Assembly: GCF_905220365.1 (NCBI RefSeq)
Contig: NC_061143.1
Span: 9,052,001-9,116,000 of the forward strand
Direction: 5' to 3'
Source: Vanessa cardui
Lineage: Eukaryota > Arthropoda > Insecta > Lepidoptera > Nymphalidae
DNA: 64,000 nt
In this document: positions 24,196 through 36,382 of the stretch, one piece after another
Numbering within the stretch: the stretch's first letter is position 1
Layout of the letters: the number at the start of each line of letters is the position of its first letter
Translations under genes and position numbers: made by a program
Notes under the pieces: generated by a model
What the model was told of the DNA's origin: nothing
What the model saw: the letters and a program-made list of their open reading frames with translations, nothing else
Databases searched by the model: none

Positions 24196-24900
24196 TAACA
24201 CTTAATGTCTAATTAAATAAATGCCTCAAAGAACTTAAGCAAAAAAATGCATAGGCAATTTTTTTACTACAAATTTTTAAGGTACGAAATTATTAATGAG
24301 ATGTATTTGCTTACACTTAGTTATTCATTATTCAAAACACTTCAATTATTTGTAATTATTTTATTTTATTTTTAAACCATACGTCTCATAAAAAAGTAGC
24401 TAACAAACTATGTTGCAATTGCGGTTTATTTTTGAAAATTTCATTACATCGATAAATGTAGGTTACGTACGTCAGTGTTTTTATAAACTACAATAAATTG
24501 ATGGTCGCCGTTTATTTTGCTTCCTCGCTCCCGATTTAGACGTTGTATCTGGGTTGTTTAAGTTCGAAGGGATCCCACTTAATAACGTACGTACTTCACA
24601 AACTTCCCATATAATAACGGATAAATATTTCTGTTTCGAGTAACGGTAAGTTATCATATCGTCGGAAATGGCCCTATCTGACGAACAATGGTCCTTGTTT
24701 TTTATTTTCAATGATTTTTTTTTTAAACTTTTGTACACGGCAACGGTAACTCTTTCTGGCGATATAATCTCGAACATTTTTCACGAAAAAGTTACAGTTG
24801 ACGACTGAACTCCGTAGTCACGATGTCGATGACAATCATACATGTTATCGAGAACCGAGATTGGTCCATCAGAAATTTATTAAGCGTTTTCATATTAAAC
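24196..24900. other. sequence upstream of the 25-kb promoter
   Basis: It includes a 98-codon reverse open frame at 24481-24777. That frame is Lys/Ser-rich, unrecognised and without splice support; I do not call it a gene, though its position just upstream of a promoter would fit a divergent transcript. Confidence 0.4.
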
Positions 24901-25000
24901 ATATTGCAGCGTGAAGTTAGCCGCGTTTCGGCTGATCGAGCATGGTCACGCTCGCACACGCGTTTACTTCATACCGGTTCGTTCAGTTTTAGAACGTCCC
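24900..25000 (+). promoter_or_regulatory. core promoter with arthropod initiator, CpG-rich
   Basis: The initiator TTCAGTTTT (TCAGT at 24983-24987, A+1 at about 24985) sits in a locally GC/CpG-rich block containing CCCGCGTCCGCGCACCGCGG just downstream. This is unusual in the surrounding AT-rich DNA. There is no TATA box at -30. It feeds directly into an exon-like segment ending at a consensus donor. The initiator and donor are seen; promoter function is inferred. Confidence 0.5.
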
Positions 25001-25325
25001 GCGTCCGCGCACCGCGGCGTTGAATCTTTAGCCGGCGAGATCGATACATTCTTTTTTTTTTTCTACAATACATAGCCCGACCACGCAAGTTTTAGTGAAC
25101 AATCGATTATAAAGAACCCATCCGTGTTATTCGAATATGACTAAGTGAAACTGTGAAAGATATTAAAGTGATCGTTTTTTTTTTTTGCATCGCAACTTTT
25201 GCATTCGAGCCCTGTGTTATTAAAGTTTGGTACGGGTGAAATTGGTACCGGTATTGGTCTTGTGGTATCAGATACCAATTGGTTCAGTCAAGTTCATTGT
25301 CGTGGTTATCTTGATTCAAAAACTG
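24985..25325 (+). other. non-coding first exon of an unidentified + strand gene
   Basis: From the initiator to AAAACTG|gtaagtg (donor at 25326) the segment is about 340 bp. Its only ATG (25137) opens a three-codon upstream ORF (Met-Thr-Lys, stop). The non-ATG open frames across the 3' part do not resemble known proteins. It reads as a 5' UTR exon followed by a long intron. Which gene it belongs to is not visible in the window. Confidence 0.45.
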
Positions 25326-26837
25326 GTAAGTGGATTTATGATTGTAGCACTTTCTTCATTGTTGCAGTTTCGAGCGTTTTATTCAACTCCCTTTATGTAC
25401 AATATAAATAAAGGCTCGATTGAAATGTTTTACAAATTAAAAGAAATACTCAAAGTTTTAAACTTTTTTCTCACTCAATTTCGGTAGCTTGTAATTTCTT
25501 TATCACATAGTTAAGATTAAAAGACGAATTAAAATTTAAATATCGAACAGTTTTCCTGTATCTTAATTAAAATTATTCCATCACTTTAATTGATATTAAA
25601 TTAATGTACTTGATTGGGATAATTTTAGAGTAATCTCTATAAAAATGTGTACATGATATGTTAAGAGATGTTGCTCTGCATTCAAAATTGTCTTAAAAAA
25701 AGTGAATAAAGGTTAGTATTCTGCCTTTATGTCTTTAATTATTGCTTATTGACTTATATTACAAAACAAGACCAAAATAATGACGTAACGTACTCAAAGC
25801 ACAAAAAAATACAGTTAGACTTGCATTGAGTTTCTCTCGGTTTTAAAAGATGCGTGGATAAGTCACGTTTGCGAGATTGGTGCACAACGACATACACGCA
25901 ATAATTATACGTCTCTTCAACTGGTTTACGAAACCTAAACCTTTTAATACGTGTGAAAAGACCGGTGACAATTGTAAAGCTAACATCACGTTACAATGGA
26001 ATCAGGTGTACAGAATACTTTTTTTTTTAATACAACCATTTCGTTCTAGCAACAGGTGATCAATATTAGGCCTAAACTTTTTTTTTGTATCTGTGATAGG
26101 GTATGTTTTAATTCATGTTTTGAACATGTATTACATATCGAATATTAAAAAAAAAACTTACGATATTATTTTTTATAGTAAGCTAAATAATTAACATAGA
26201 TTCTTGAGATAATGGGTAGGTTAATTAATTCGATGTACCTATTCTTCGATGACATATTTGTCGCAATTAAAAAAATATAAGTATAATAACAAATTAAAAA
26301 CAACTTTCTAAATGAAATTTTAAGCAGCCAGTTATGAAAATATAATTTTATCGACATTTTAATTGTTATGGTTCGATTTTGCATACATTATTTTATAGTA
26401 TACATTTTAAGTACCCATGTGATATTGAAACCTCAAGTCTCAAGACTATAATACAAAGTAGAACAAGTCAGTACAAAGTAACGTGGAGTGTTTAAATATA
26501 ATTCGTTTTTTCTTGTATTAATTAAAATGTCTTGAAACGATTGATGTATGTAACGTTAAAAATAACGCTGAAAAACGTTTCTTAATTGCAAGAGAGCGGA
26601 CATACCGCAGAGCACGATGAATTATAACACAAATAACTCACCTTTAATAGGTGCTAAAACTATTTAGAATTCGCGACTATTCTTTCTTACCCAATATTAA
26701 ATGCATGAATACTTTTTACTGGAGAAGTGTCGAATATATGTGCAGGATTCCTGCCTTCCTTCCCTTATGATGTTTTTGATGTGAATCTATTGGCGTGTTT
26801 TGGGTGCAAAACCGTGATTGCGAACAGCATGACGACA

Positions 26838-27047
26838 AGTATATAATTCATCTCGTGCTCGGCGGTGAAAGAAAACATCGTGACGAAACCTGCATGTATC
26901 TAATTTCATGGAAATTCTGCCACATGTGTATTCCACCAACCCGTATTGGAACAGCATAGTAGAATATGTTCCAAACCTGCTCCTTAAAGGGAGAGGTTTG
27001 GAGAGAGGCCTTAGCCCAGCAGTGAGAAATTTAAAGGCTGTAGTTGT
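26838..27047 (+). repeat. SINE family A, 5'-truncated with target duplication
   Basis: It starts inside the body (ataattcatctcgtgctcgg), so the tRNA-like head is missing, yet ATGACGACA flanks both ends (26829-26837 and 27048-27056). The tail is GGCTGTAGTTGT. Truncation with an intact duplication points to incomplete reverse transcription at insertion. Confidence 0.75.
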
Positions 27048-29625
27048 ATGACGACATAAGGGAGCGTCCCTCCCACGCTAATTTTTACTCCCTTGGGAGT
27101 GCGTGTTTACTATATATATGTATAATTATTTTATTTTATTTTTCATTAGGACCTGCAGTAGAGACAATATCACAGCTAAAATAAAAAAAAAATCATTTCA
27201 AAATGATCTAGGAAAAATTTATATTACTACAGGAAATTTCACCAAAAAAAAAATATAAATTAGACATAAGAAATATAACTCATTTTTAACTAAAAACTAA
27301 ATAATAATTAATAAAACCTTATTGGTCATATTAAGCTATAAAATTAGCATTGAGCACAAATAAAATTATACCATTTACACCGTAGTAAATTAGACTAAGG
27401 AAACGTATACCGTGTATCTCTGGACGACTATGGTTTTTTTCTTCATATAAACTCATGGTGAGTTAAGGACTCCTATAAGTAATTAACCTTTAGTCGAAAG
27501 CCACGTGCTCTATACATTTGGGAATCTCGGCTCGGCGTCAATTAACGATCTAATGTATACCGTTACATATAAAACGGTTAATTATTTCGGTATACTGCGA
27601 GTTACTATGTAAGTCTATACATTTTAACTACTAAGTCTATGAACGAATTTTAAAAAACTACTTGTATAGATGTAATAGACTCGGGAACCGTACTGAATTC
27701 TGAAATATTATCATTATACATAAACAAACAAAGTGTGTCTGTAGGTTCGCGATAAACTCTAAAACTAAATACTGAATGGATTTATTTGGGTGGGAATGGG
27801 TTGACCACATACCACTACGGTCGTCTATGCATCCAATAACAAAATCCAAAAATTGTTAAAAGAAAGGAAATTATTTTATGGTCTGACAACAAAGTTGATT
27901 TATATCTATAATTTGAAATAATACATTTATTTGTATGTGGTAATATTTATATAGTATCATTAATTATTGACAAATAAAATGAAATATCTTTACTGTACTA
28001 ATAACGACCGTTTGGAATGGTGGAAAAAAGCTATGCTATTCCCCTGGCCGAAAGAAAACCAGCCCTTTAGCCAGAAATGTAACCTCCATATATATGTATA
28101 TACTAAGTAACACAATTATACATGCTCATATATTTTGACACAGTCGACGTGGCAAATTGAAGAACAAATATAGTTGCGTTTCGGACTTTGCAATTCCAAT
28201 AACGAAATCCCCGGCATAATTGTCTCCTTAATATTAAAAGGAGTTTAAGTATGTTTGTCCTTTTCCCTTTTCACACTTTAAGATGACGAAATTTAGTACT
28301 AAATCACGTATTGTTTTTAAAGCAAATACAGCTGCATAATTTGTTAACTCCCTTTTAACACCTACATATAAGTGCGTCTATAAATAATATTACTTATGCT
28401 ATTTTAGTCCAAACCAGTTTAATTGTTATCATTTATCGTTTATATTAATAAAGTTATCTGTATCAACGTTCGCTAAATGGTTAATTAGTGTCTAATTTAT
28501 TTATAACACTTAAAAAATAAAAAAAAAATGCATTTTTTATTTCCAGTCAACGCTTAATTTTAATATTGGAATTGAAATATTACTAAAAACACCGGTCAGG
28601 TCATTTTGTATAATGAAAACTTTTTCAATGTTAGTAGCTTTCAATCTTTCTATCAGTATATGCTGAGAAGCTGACTCTTTCTTCCTGTCAACGATTCATT
28701 AGGGTCGACAAATGAGGAACTGCGGTTCCGAATCCTAAGTGTTTTCTAAAAATACTGATATATCGGTTACATTACGATCTTTGTTGTGATTACTTTAAAT
28801 TTTTGCTTTATTACAAATATACAATACACAAAAACCGTTAAGGAGTTTAATCCTAGTACAAAGATTGAAATAAACTATACGGTACCTTTAACATAGAAAT
28901 GAAAGTCACATATGTATACCAAAAATATGAAAGGACTTAAAATGTATCCTTGTGGAACACCTTTTCTTAATACAAATATATAAGTTTTTGTTTCATTAAT
29001 CAAAAAATGATGCATTATCTGACTTACGTATTCAGCTATGGGATTAAGAACTTTACCTTATTTATATATGTTTATTTAAAAGAATTATAGACTCTAAAGC
29101 ACAAGCTCGACAAATGACTTATAGAATGTGCTTAGAATATTTTGTGGCCTTAGAAATCATTTACACGCTTTTAATTTTAATCATATTTTGGAAATCATTA
29201 AATATAATTTAATCTTTGTTGGCAAATTTAATTTATTTATTTTACAACTTATATACGCAATCTTTAAACAATATAAAGTCAGTCGAGTAATAATATGGCC
29301 AAATAGTATGTTAATGTTCTGTACGTACACAGTCAGATAGTTTTATTATAATTGTAAATTACATTGAACCCAACTAGCTTTGACAACATATAACTAGAAT
29401 TAGGAACAAGATTGTAATAATACTTTAGGCAGCGTACAAGAAAATGTCAAAAAGTGGGAGTGACCAGGTACTTTAAATTTGGATACAACGTATTTGGAGG
29501 AGAATATATGAGTAACTGTAAAAAAAATCTTTACTTACATTTAGGATGTTTTATCGAATTTCCACCTATCAAGATTGTTTTACGGATAAATCTGGAGACA
29601 ACAGCTTAGCTGGTCCAGAGAACTA

Positions 29626-29880
29626 GTTTTTTTTTATAACATGTTATATTTGTCAACGACCAAATAGGCCACCTGATGGTAAGTGGTCATTACTGCCCAT
29701 AGATATTGGTGCCGAAATTTATCATTTTCTCACAAAACTGCGCAACATAGCGAAGTAACATGTTATGTGTCTAATGCCTCTGGTTACGCTGGCATACTAA
29801 CCCTTCAAACTGGAACCCGCACTACTACGTGGCGTTAAGATACATGATGACGGACTTGCACAAAGTCGTACTACCAAGTA
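29626..29880 (-). repeat. repeat family B, degenerate, reverse
   Basis: It starts at the reversed A-rich tail (tttttttttataacatg) and ends at the reversed head (acttgcacaaagtcgtactaccaagta). The middle is diverged (ggttacgctggcatactaac). Confidence 0.7.
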
Positions 29881-31019
29881 AATATATAGGCTAGTAATAC
29901 TAGCTGTCATTTTAATGTAAATAACACTACTTTCAATGATAAAGTTAATTTACGAGTAGTTTTTTTACCTTTATTTTAATTGAATACTTTCAAAGTGTAC
30001 AATTATAATAGATAAGGGCAGGGCGATGATGATTTTCAAAAAATCAGAGACTTTTTTGATAATAATTTGTCTGTATGTTTCATTGCAACTATTATATTTA
30101 TTTAGTTTGTTTAATATAAACAAACTTATAATTATATTTTGAAAGGTTCTTTATTTTATTTTTTTCAATTGATCATAAACAAAAATAAATATTATGATAT
30201 CTATTTTATCAATAAATAAATGATTATAGATTATGTATAATGTAGGGTCATACGTCATTGGTGATAAATTATTTTAATTGAAGTCATCGTATCTTATTAT
30301 CTGTAAGCAATAAAGTTAATATACTATTGAGAAAAAAATAGGTTATCGATTATGACACTTAGTTTTTGAAATGGGGATAATTTTGCCTTGCAATATCCAA
30401 GCGAGCATGTTTTGTACATTAACCAAGCTTTGTACAGTTTATTCCGATCGAAGAATTCGTTTATACCTAATCAGTATAAACAAGCAACGACTTGAAAGAT
30501 TCCATGAGTTTGATAATAGCTCTGCTTTACTCAGTTCTTGATTAATATATGTTTATAACACAATTCTTTTCTACTGAAAATATAACTGTGTACTTTAAAT
30601 TTTCTTCCTAAGTTTCGACAGCAAAATCGTCGGCATTAAAAACGCTAGTTTTAGTTATCATAGGTTTGACCTTTATCAGGCTATTTCGTTCTTCGTTAGA
30701 CTTTACTCTTGTGACTGAGATAGGGTTTAGAAAAGATACACAAAATAATCGCCTTCTATGTCAAATATCTATTATAGCTACCCTGATTTTGTACAGATAT
30801 AATTCATACAAAGTTAGCGCTAGCATTAAAGTTGAAGTTTCCACAAACCATGTCTTAAAACTTGACTTTCATACAAACTTTCAACATACAGTCTACCTCC
30901 TTAGTCTTTCGTAAAATCCGTAACGTATGTATGTCTATACCCTATAACGAACGAACGTATGTATATTGTGTATTGTTGCCTCGTTAATCATATCGTTAGA
31001 TATAGGTCCGAGGTTCTGG

Positions 31020-31310
31020 GTTTAAGCCTAAAGATGAATCGATGTTATTGCTTATCTGTCTGGAAGTTGAAAGTATTTGGTTCAGTGCCTGATCTCCTTC
31101 CAGTCGTGTCGGATTTGCCGTCCCATGGGATTTAGAGTTCGAGAACATACAGTACACCTGTGTTGTCGCTCACAGTTGTTTGCTATAGCGTCCTGTCCTG
31201 CGTAGTTGACTCTCTCTTGGAATTCTCTTTTAATTGGACGCCGTGACCGAAATCGGCCAGGATGACGTCATCACAATCATTAGTCATATCATGCCCTATA
31301 AATAGTAATA
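31020..31310 (+). repeat. non-LTR retrotransposon 3' end (lepidopteran LINE type)
   Basis: The legible motifs ccagtcgtgtcggatttgcc, gtacacctgtgttgtcgctc and gccgtgaccgaaatcggcca match the well-known 3' terminal region of a lepidopteran LINE, as I recall of the BMC1 type. No reverse-transcriptase frame remains. Confidence 0.55.
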
Positions 31311-31369
31311 TTTGAGCACATTCGTAAAAAATTAGCGCAGTGGTAAAAAACAATATATAACATTACATG

Positions 31370-31670
31370 AGTATCACACGATTCCTCTTTTATTAAAATC
31401 GGCTGAGTTGTTTAAGTTCGATATATATGTAGATATAGAGAATAGATTAAATTTCTTTACCCTCTCTAGCTGCGTCATTATCAGATAAAAAACATTCAAT
31501 CACGCGTCCACTTTATTGAAATCAGTTGAACCGTTTAGGTTCACGATGCTTATCGAATATACATACAAATTGAATACTTACTATTTTACATTTTCATAAA
31601 ACTAAGTGAGTTCAATATATTTAGACATTATTAGTCGCCCGCAGCTTTGCTCGCATTTTAGGGTGTTGTT
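31370..31670. repeat. repeat family C-like fragments
   Basis: The two segments attaaaatcggctgagttgtt and attgaaatcagttgaaccgtt are paired, and a head-like agtcgcccgcagctttgctc lies near 31640. They suggest two decayed, overlapping copies. Confidence 0.35.
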
Positions 31671-31697
31671 TTTCACGTGGGAGACATTTAGACTTCA

Positions 31698-31910
31698 TTT
31701 GTGTTTACAATTCATCTCGTGCTCAGCGGTGAAGGAAAACATCGTGAGGAAACCTGTATGTGCCTAATTTCATCGAAATTCTGCCAAATGTGCATTCCAC
31801 CAACGCGCATTGGAACAGCATGGTGGAATATGTTCCAAACCCTCTTCTTAATGGAAAAGGAGACCTTATCCCAGCAGTGGGAAATTTACAGGCTGTTACT
31901 TTACTTTTAT
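31698..31910 (+). repeat. SINE family A, 5'-truncated, TTTAC-tail type
   Basis: The body runs from atttgtgtttacaattcatc to a GGCTGTTACTTTACTTTTA tail. The tRNA-like head is absent. Open frames on both strands here are by-products of the repeat. Confidence 0.75.
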
Positions 31911-32099
31911 GTCGTTTCTTGGAGTTAAATTTTGCTTCATACAATATTTCTCTATTTATTAGTCGTAGACAGACTTTCGTATTAATATAGATTACATATA
32001 ATATTAATATAGATATACCAAGATAGTTCTATTTTTTTGTGTCCATGTTATTTCTTTTTATTTCAAAAATGCTTTCAATTAATTATTCTCTCCTTGAGT

Positions 32100-32242
32100 A
32101 GTTTAGAAACTTATTCCACGCTGAACTAATGCGGGAAGTTCGAGATATAAATTATAAACAGAAATTAATCACACAAAAAAAACTAATTAGATTTAAACCC
32201 GTAACATTCGGTTTCATTTAACTTAACCACTGGGCCATCTTG
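32100..32242 (-). repeat. SINE family A, decayed, reverse
   Basis: ttattccacgctgaactaatgc and a head end reading ttaaccactgggccatctt remain recognisable; the intervening body is diverged. Confidence 0.5.
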
Positions 32243-32317
32243 TAATTATCTTGTATGTAATAAATCTTTATCATATCCATAAATTAGAAAGAGAACAACA
32301 ACATGCTTATTTTGATA

Positions 32318-32365
32318 CACACACACACACACATACACACTCACACATAAACACTTACATACACA
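32318..32365. repeat. (AC)n microsatellite
   Basis: An interrupted run of ACACAC with single T or AT interruptions. Confidence 0.8.
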
Positions 32366-32670
32366 GACATAGTACTTGTACCTACTCTGAGTCTGAGATA
32401 AAAAGAGATCTAGTCTTATTGAAACGACACAGGGTTCATTGAATTTTCTGTTTGTGCACGTGCTTAGAGTAGGATAGAGAGCGCTACTGTATGTTTGCGC
32501 ATGCGCATAATAATTATAATAATTTAGTACGAGTGAATCTGTTAATGTACATAAGTGTTTATATGCCTTCAAAAGAGGTAGCATACTATTAATGTTAATT
32601 TAACTCTTGTCTAAAAATATTATTAGGTAATTTAATAATGTAATATTGAAATTCGATTTTATGATATACT

Positions 32671-32838
32671 AGTTGTTGCCGGCGGCTTCGCTCGTGTTTT
32701 AGGGGTTGGTTATCATATGTTAGGCAAAAACGTAGCCCATGTCCTTTCTTGGAGTATAAGCTTGCTTTAAAACAAACTTCATCAAATTCGGTTTAGACAG
32801 ACTGACAGATGTTAATTTCACATTTATAATATTAGTAC
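32671..32838 (+). repeat. repeat family C
   Basis: It starts tactagttgttgccggcgg and ends ttcacatttataatattagt, the shared head and tail of family C. Confidence 0.6.
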
Positions 32839-33146
32839 AGTTTTAGTTGTATTGAGTATGGGAGATATATATACGTTCACACAGATCTCCATTACATCCC
32901 ATAGAAGCAAATAATCACTGCACTTAATTCAACAATTACTGTAATTGTATAGGTATCATTAAAATAAACTACATACAGTTTATTTGAATGTCTTTTGCAT
33001 ACCGCAACAAAAAAATCTTGAGTCTCAACAGTTCAACTGTATATGGGCCTTACGGGCCTGTAATAATTGTAGTTGGATCTGGATTCTTGATACTATTGAC
33101 TGATGCGGTTCCCATTGAACATACATAATTACATTGCATTACATTA

Positions 33147-33435
33147 GCAACCTGTGAAATTCCCACTGCTGGGCTAAGGCTTCATCTTTAAGAAGAGGGT
33201 TTGGAGCATATTCCACCACGCTTGTCCAAGATGGGTTGCTATATATACATGGGCGAATTTTATGGAAATTAGACATATGCAAGTTAACTCACGATGTTTT
33301 CCTTCAACGCCGAGTGCGAGACGAATTATGAATTTAAATTAAGCACCTGAAAACTCGCAGATGGTTGCGTGGGTTTGAATCCTCAATCATCGGTTGCGAT
33401 GTACGCGTTCTTACCACTGGGCCATCTAGGCTCTT
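33147..33435 (-). repeat. SINE family A, near full length, reverse
   Basis: The reversed tail gcaacctgtgaaattcccac and the reversed head gttcttaccactgggccatc are both present. Mutations are scattered and no clear target duplication remains. Confidence 0.75.
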
Positions 33436-33758
33436 GGGTTTGTGTACGAGAACACAATAATTAATGTCTAACAAATAGTCTGATGGTAAATTTTCAAAAA
33501 CAATTCTGTGTTCGTAACGATAACAACTGCTGAGAAAATGTAATTCCCCCGAGGTTCATTCGCCGGCTTGTCTCAAATATGAGTCAAGTATTTTTTGGTG
33601 ATAGGATATTGTCAAATATCTGTTTGGTTGGCTCGTAACCAAACTGTTGGGAGAAATGTGTCATGGGACGCTCGTATATAATTATGTACTAAGCACATTC
33701 GGGAGAGAAAAGAGAGCCGGTGAAGAGTTGGCAGGTTTTTACCATCAGTCTTTCTTAC

Positions 33759-34120
33759 CAGTGGCAGATTTATAAATTTGCCGCTAGTAGGCTATTAAAA
33801 TTTTGCCGTCCCTACTGTTTTTTTGAAATTCAATACGTTAGTTTAGTTCCCAATCATAATAATTACATTTATTCTGAAATTGCAACATTATGATCTGTGT
33901 TCTATCGTTCTCATTACATCGGCTTTTTCCCGTTACTAGATATTTTTTTGCAACCCGCTATGTAGTGACGAGTAGGTATACGGATTATGGACGTTATGTG
34001 TATTACATATAATTATAATTATTACTGTAATATAAAAAAAAATTGAGCTAAATTTTCCGCCCCTCTAAATCTGCCTCCCTAGGCTCCAGCCTACCTAGCC
34101 TATTGGTAAATCCGCCACTG
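33759..34120. mobile_element. hAT-type MITE with perfect 8-bp target duplication
   Basis: The left end CAGTGGCAGATTTA and the reversed right end CAGTGGCGGATTTA form near-perfect terminal inverted repeats. TTTCTTAC flanks the 362-bp element exactly on both sides (33751-33758 and 34121-34128), the hAT hallmark. There is no transposase frame. Confidence 0.85.
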
Positions 34121-34224
34121 TTTCTTACCCCCACGGTAAAGCATAATGCATTATGTCGGGAATCTATTAATAATCATCCAGTATTCCTAATCCTTTTATC
34201 ATAATAATGACTTCTACGTTGAAT

Positions 34225-34455
34225 TATATAAAAATAAATAAATATTGGACAACATGACATACATTACTCTGATCCCAATGTAAGTAGCTAAAGCATTGTT
34301 ACGGAAAATCAGAAAAAACGACGGTAACACAAACGCCCAGATCCAAGACAACATAGACAACTAATGATTTTTTTCTGCATCAACTTGGCTGGGAATCGAA
34401 CTCAGGAACTCGGAGTGGCGTACCCATGTACACACTACTCAACCACGGAGGTAGT
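34225..34455 (-). repeat. SINE family F, second copy, reverse
   Basis: It is homologous to 12790-13030 in the same orientation: an AATAAATAAATATTGGACAA tail end, the reversed B-box zone ggctgggaatcgaactcagg, and the reversed head caaccacggaggt. Confidence 0.65.
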
Positions 34456-34654
34456 CATTAAATTATGATACTGGTTTCGAATTTAAACAAACATGACATA
34501 TACCTCAAAGCATATAACGATAAACATAAGACTAATAACATCTTAATTCATGAGGCTTCGCATATTATATCTTAACGTGCCAATGTGGCATCAGGTGTCC
34601 CATGTGGCAAACCGAATACTTATTTCATATTAAAAAAAGGATGTTTTAGTATAG

Positions 34655-34972
34655 TACGACACAACCTAGATATGGCATTGGCAAATACAATAAGACCGAT
34701 TACTGCCGATAGAAACAGCTCCCTATAGCGCCATTCGACGCTATTCGTCGCTATAGATTCTCGCGTCAGTTCAAACCGAGAAAGAAAGTGCATGTAAATA
34801 GACATGTCAAATTGACGGATATATGTATTCATATGATATTACAACTTATTACGTTTATGTAAAGATCATATTCGCATAAGAAATAAATATTGATAATTTG
34901 GGGGTAGCGTATTTAATTCGGATGTGATCGGTTTTACGATATTTGCCGATGCTACATCTAAGTTGTGTCGTA
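34655..34972. mobile_element. MITE family E, copy 2
   Basis: This is the same length (318 bp) and layout as 20471-20788, including the internal ccattcgacgctattcgtcg segment and matching inverted ends (TACGACACAACCTAGATATG and its partner ending GTTGTGTCGTA). It is non-coding. Confidence 0.75.
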
Positions 34973-35318
34973 TTAGTACATATTTACAAAGAAAGGTTTT
35001 ATTTTATTTGAACGAATAAAGAGGCCGTTTCAATCATATAACAGATTTGTGCCGGCGAAAATATCGTATTGGATTTCAGACGTGAAATACGATCTTTATG
35101 ATATCATTATGCGAAAAAATATTAACTTATGTCTGTACTTAAAGCTAAAATATATTGAGCGTAATCGTTTAGGGATTTTATGTATACGCTGTGCATTTAT
35201 AAAACTTATTTTTTCAAAGTTTTTATATACTAGCTCTCGGCCACGGCTACGCCCGCAATTGATAATGTCGACCCTTTGGCTGCTCAACAAATTTTATAAG
35301 TAAGGCAGATTATTATTA

Positions 35319-35620
35319 AGAGTCGAGATGGCCCAGTGGTTAGAACGCGTGCATCTTAACCGATGATTGCGGGTTCAAACCCAGGCAAGCACCGCTGATT
35401 CATGTGCTTAATTGTCTTTATAATTCATCTCGTGCTTAGCGGTGAAAGAAAACATCGTGAGGAAACCTGCATGTGACAAATTTCATAGAAATTCTGCCAC
35501 ATGTGTATTCCACCAACCCGCATTGGAACAGCGTGGTGTAATATGTTCCAAAATCTTATGCTCAAAGGGAGAGGAGGCCTTTAGCCCAGCAGTGGGAATT
35601 TACAGGCTGTTGTTGTTTGT
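35319..35620 (+). repeat. SINE family A, full length with target duplication
   Basis: It has an intact tRNA-like head (A box TGGCCCAGTGG, B box GGGTTCAAACCC), body and GGCTGTTGTTGTTTG tail. GATTATTATTA flanks it at 35308-35318 and 35621-35631. It is among the best-preserved copies in the window. Confidence 0.9.
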
Positions 35621-35961
35621 GATTATTATTATTGTTATTAATTTTTAACTCCACTTTTTTTTTATCTTATACTTTACTATCCTAAAAACGTACATCTCAC
35701 ACAGAATTTCATTATTATTTATTATTAAGTTAATATATCTTTAGGAGAGCTAGCATTGGACGATCAGCCTAATAGCTGTTGATTTTAAGTGAAGCGAAGT
35801 GTTTCCGATTTCGATTATATGTAGTGAATTTTATCTATGTTTGATCGTCTGCTCGTAAATTTATTTATCAGTTTATGTATGCGAGAATAATTTATTGGAT
35901 TCTGTTATTATTTTCGTCTGCTTTATTTATTTATGCTTTTATTAAACTTAATGGGAACCGA

Positions 35962-36129
35962 AGAGCCGAGATGGCACAGTGGTTAGAACGCATGTATCTT
36001 AACCGATGATTGCGGGTTCAAACCCAGGCAAGCACTGCCAAATGTGAATCTACCAATCAGCATTGGAGCAGTGTGGTGGAATATGCAGCCCAGCAGTGAG
36101 AATTCAACAAGCTGTTGTTGTTGTTGTTA
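35962..36129 (+). repeat. SINE family A, internally deleted
   Basis: The complete tRNA-like head runs to gcaagcactg and is then joined directly to the late body (ccaaatgtgaatctaccaat). A second gap removes the segment before cagcccagcag. It ends in a (GTT)n tail. Confidence 0.8.
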
Positions 36130-36195
36130 AATATGTCGCGTGTCAAGAAACATGTTCGTTATAATGATTTCCATGTTTTATTTCACAAAGTAACT

Positions 36196-36366
36196 TGCAA
36201 AGGGCTGTCCTATTGGGCTTGGAGCTTATTCCAACTCGCTGCTCCAAACACAGGCTTGTGACAATATAATCCGACACGTGCAGGTTTCCTCACGATGTTT
36301 TCCGTCACCGCGTTGAGGAGATAAACACGTGTACATGAAAACTCGGTTTTAGTCGCTGGGTCTTAC
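36196..36366 (-). repeat. SINE family A, decayed, reverse
   Basis: gtgcaggtttcctcacgatg and ttttccgtcaccgcg identify the body; the ends are eroded. Confidence 0.6.
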
Positions 36367-36382
36367 GACCTAGTCTATATCT

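Noticed and set aside
24481..24777. 98-codon - strand frame upstream of the 25-kb promoter
   Set aside because: No recognisable domain, no splice or promoter support of its own; left as a note in the region description.
32246..32584. 112-codon - strand frame
   Set aside because: It reads through an (AC)n microsatellite (VCVCVCVY) and is compositionally driven.
35319..35400. tRNA gene candidate (A and B boxes present)
   Set aside because: The boxes belong to the head of a dispersed SINE; a tRNA cloverleaf is not maintained and the body and tail follow directly.
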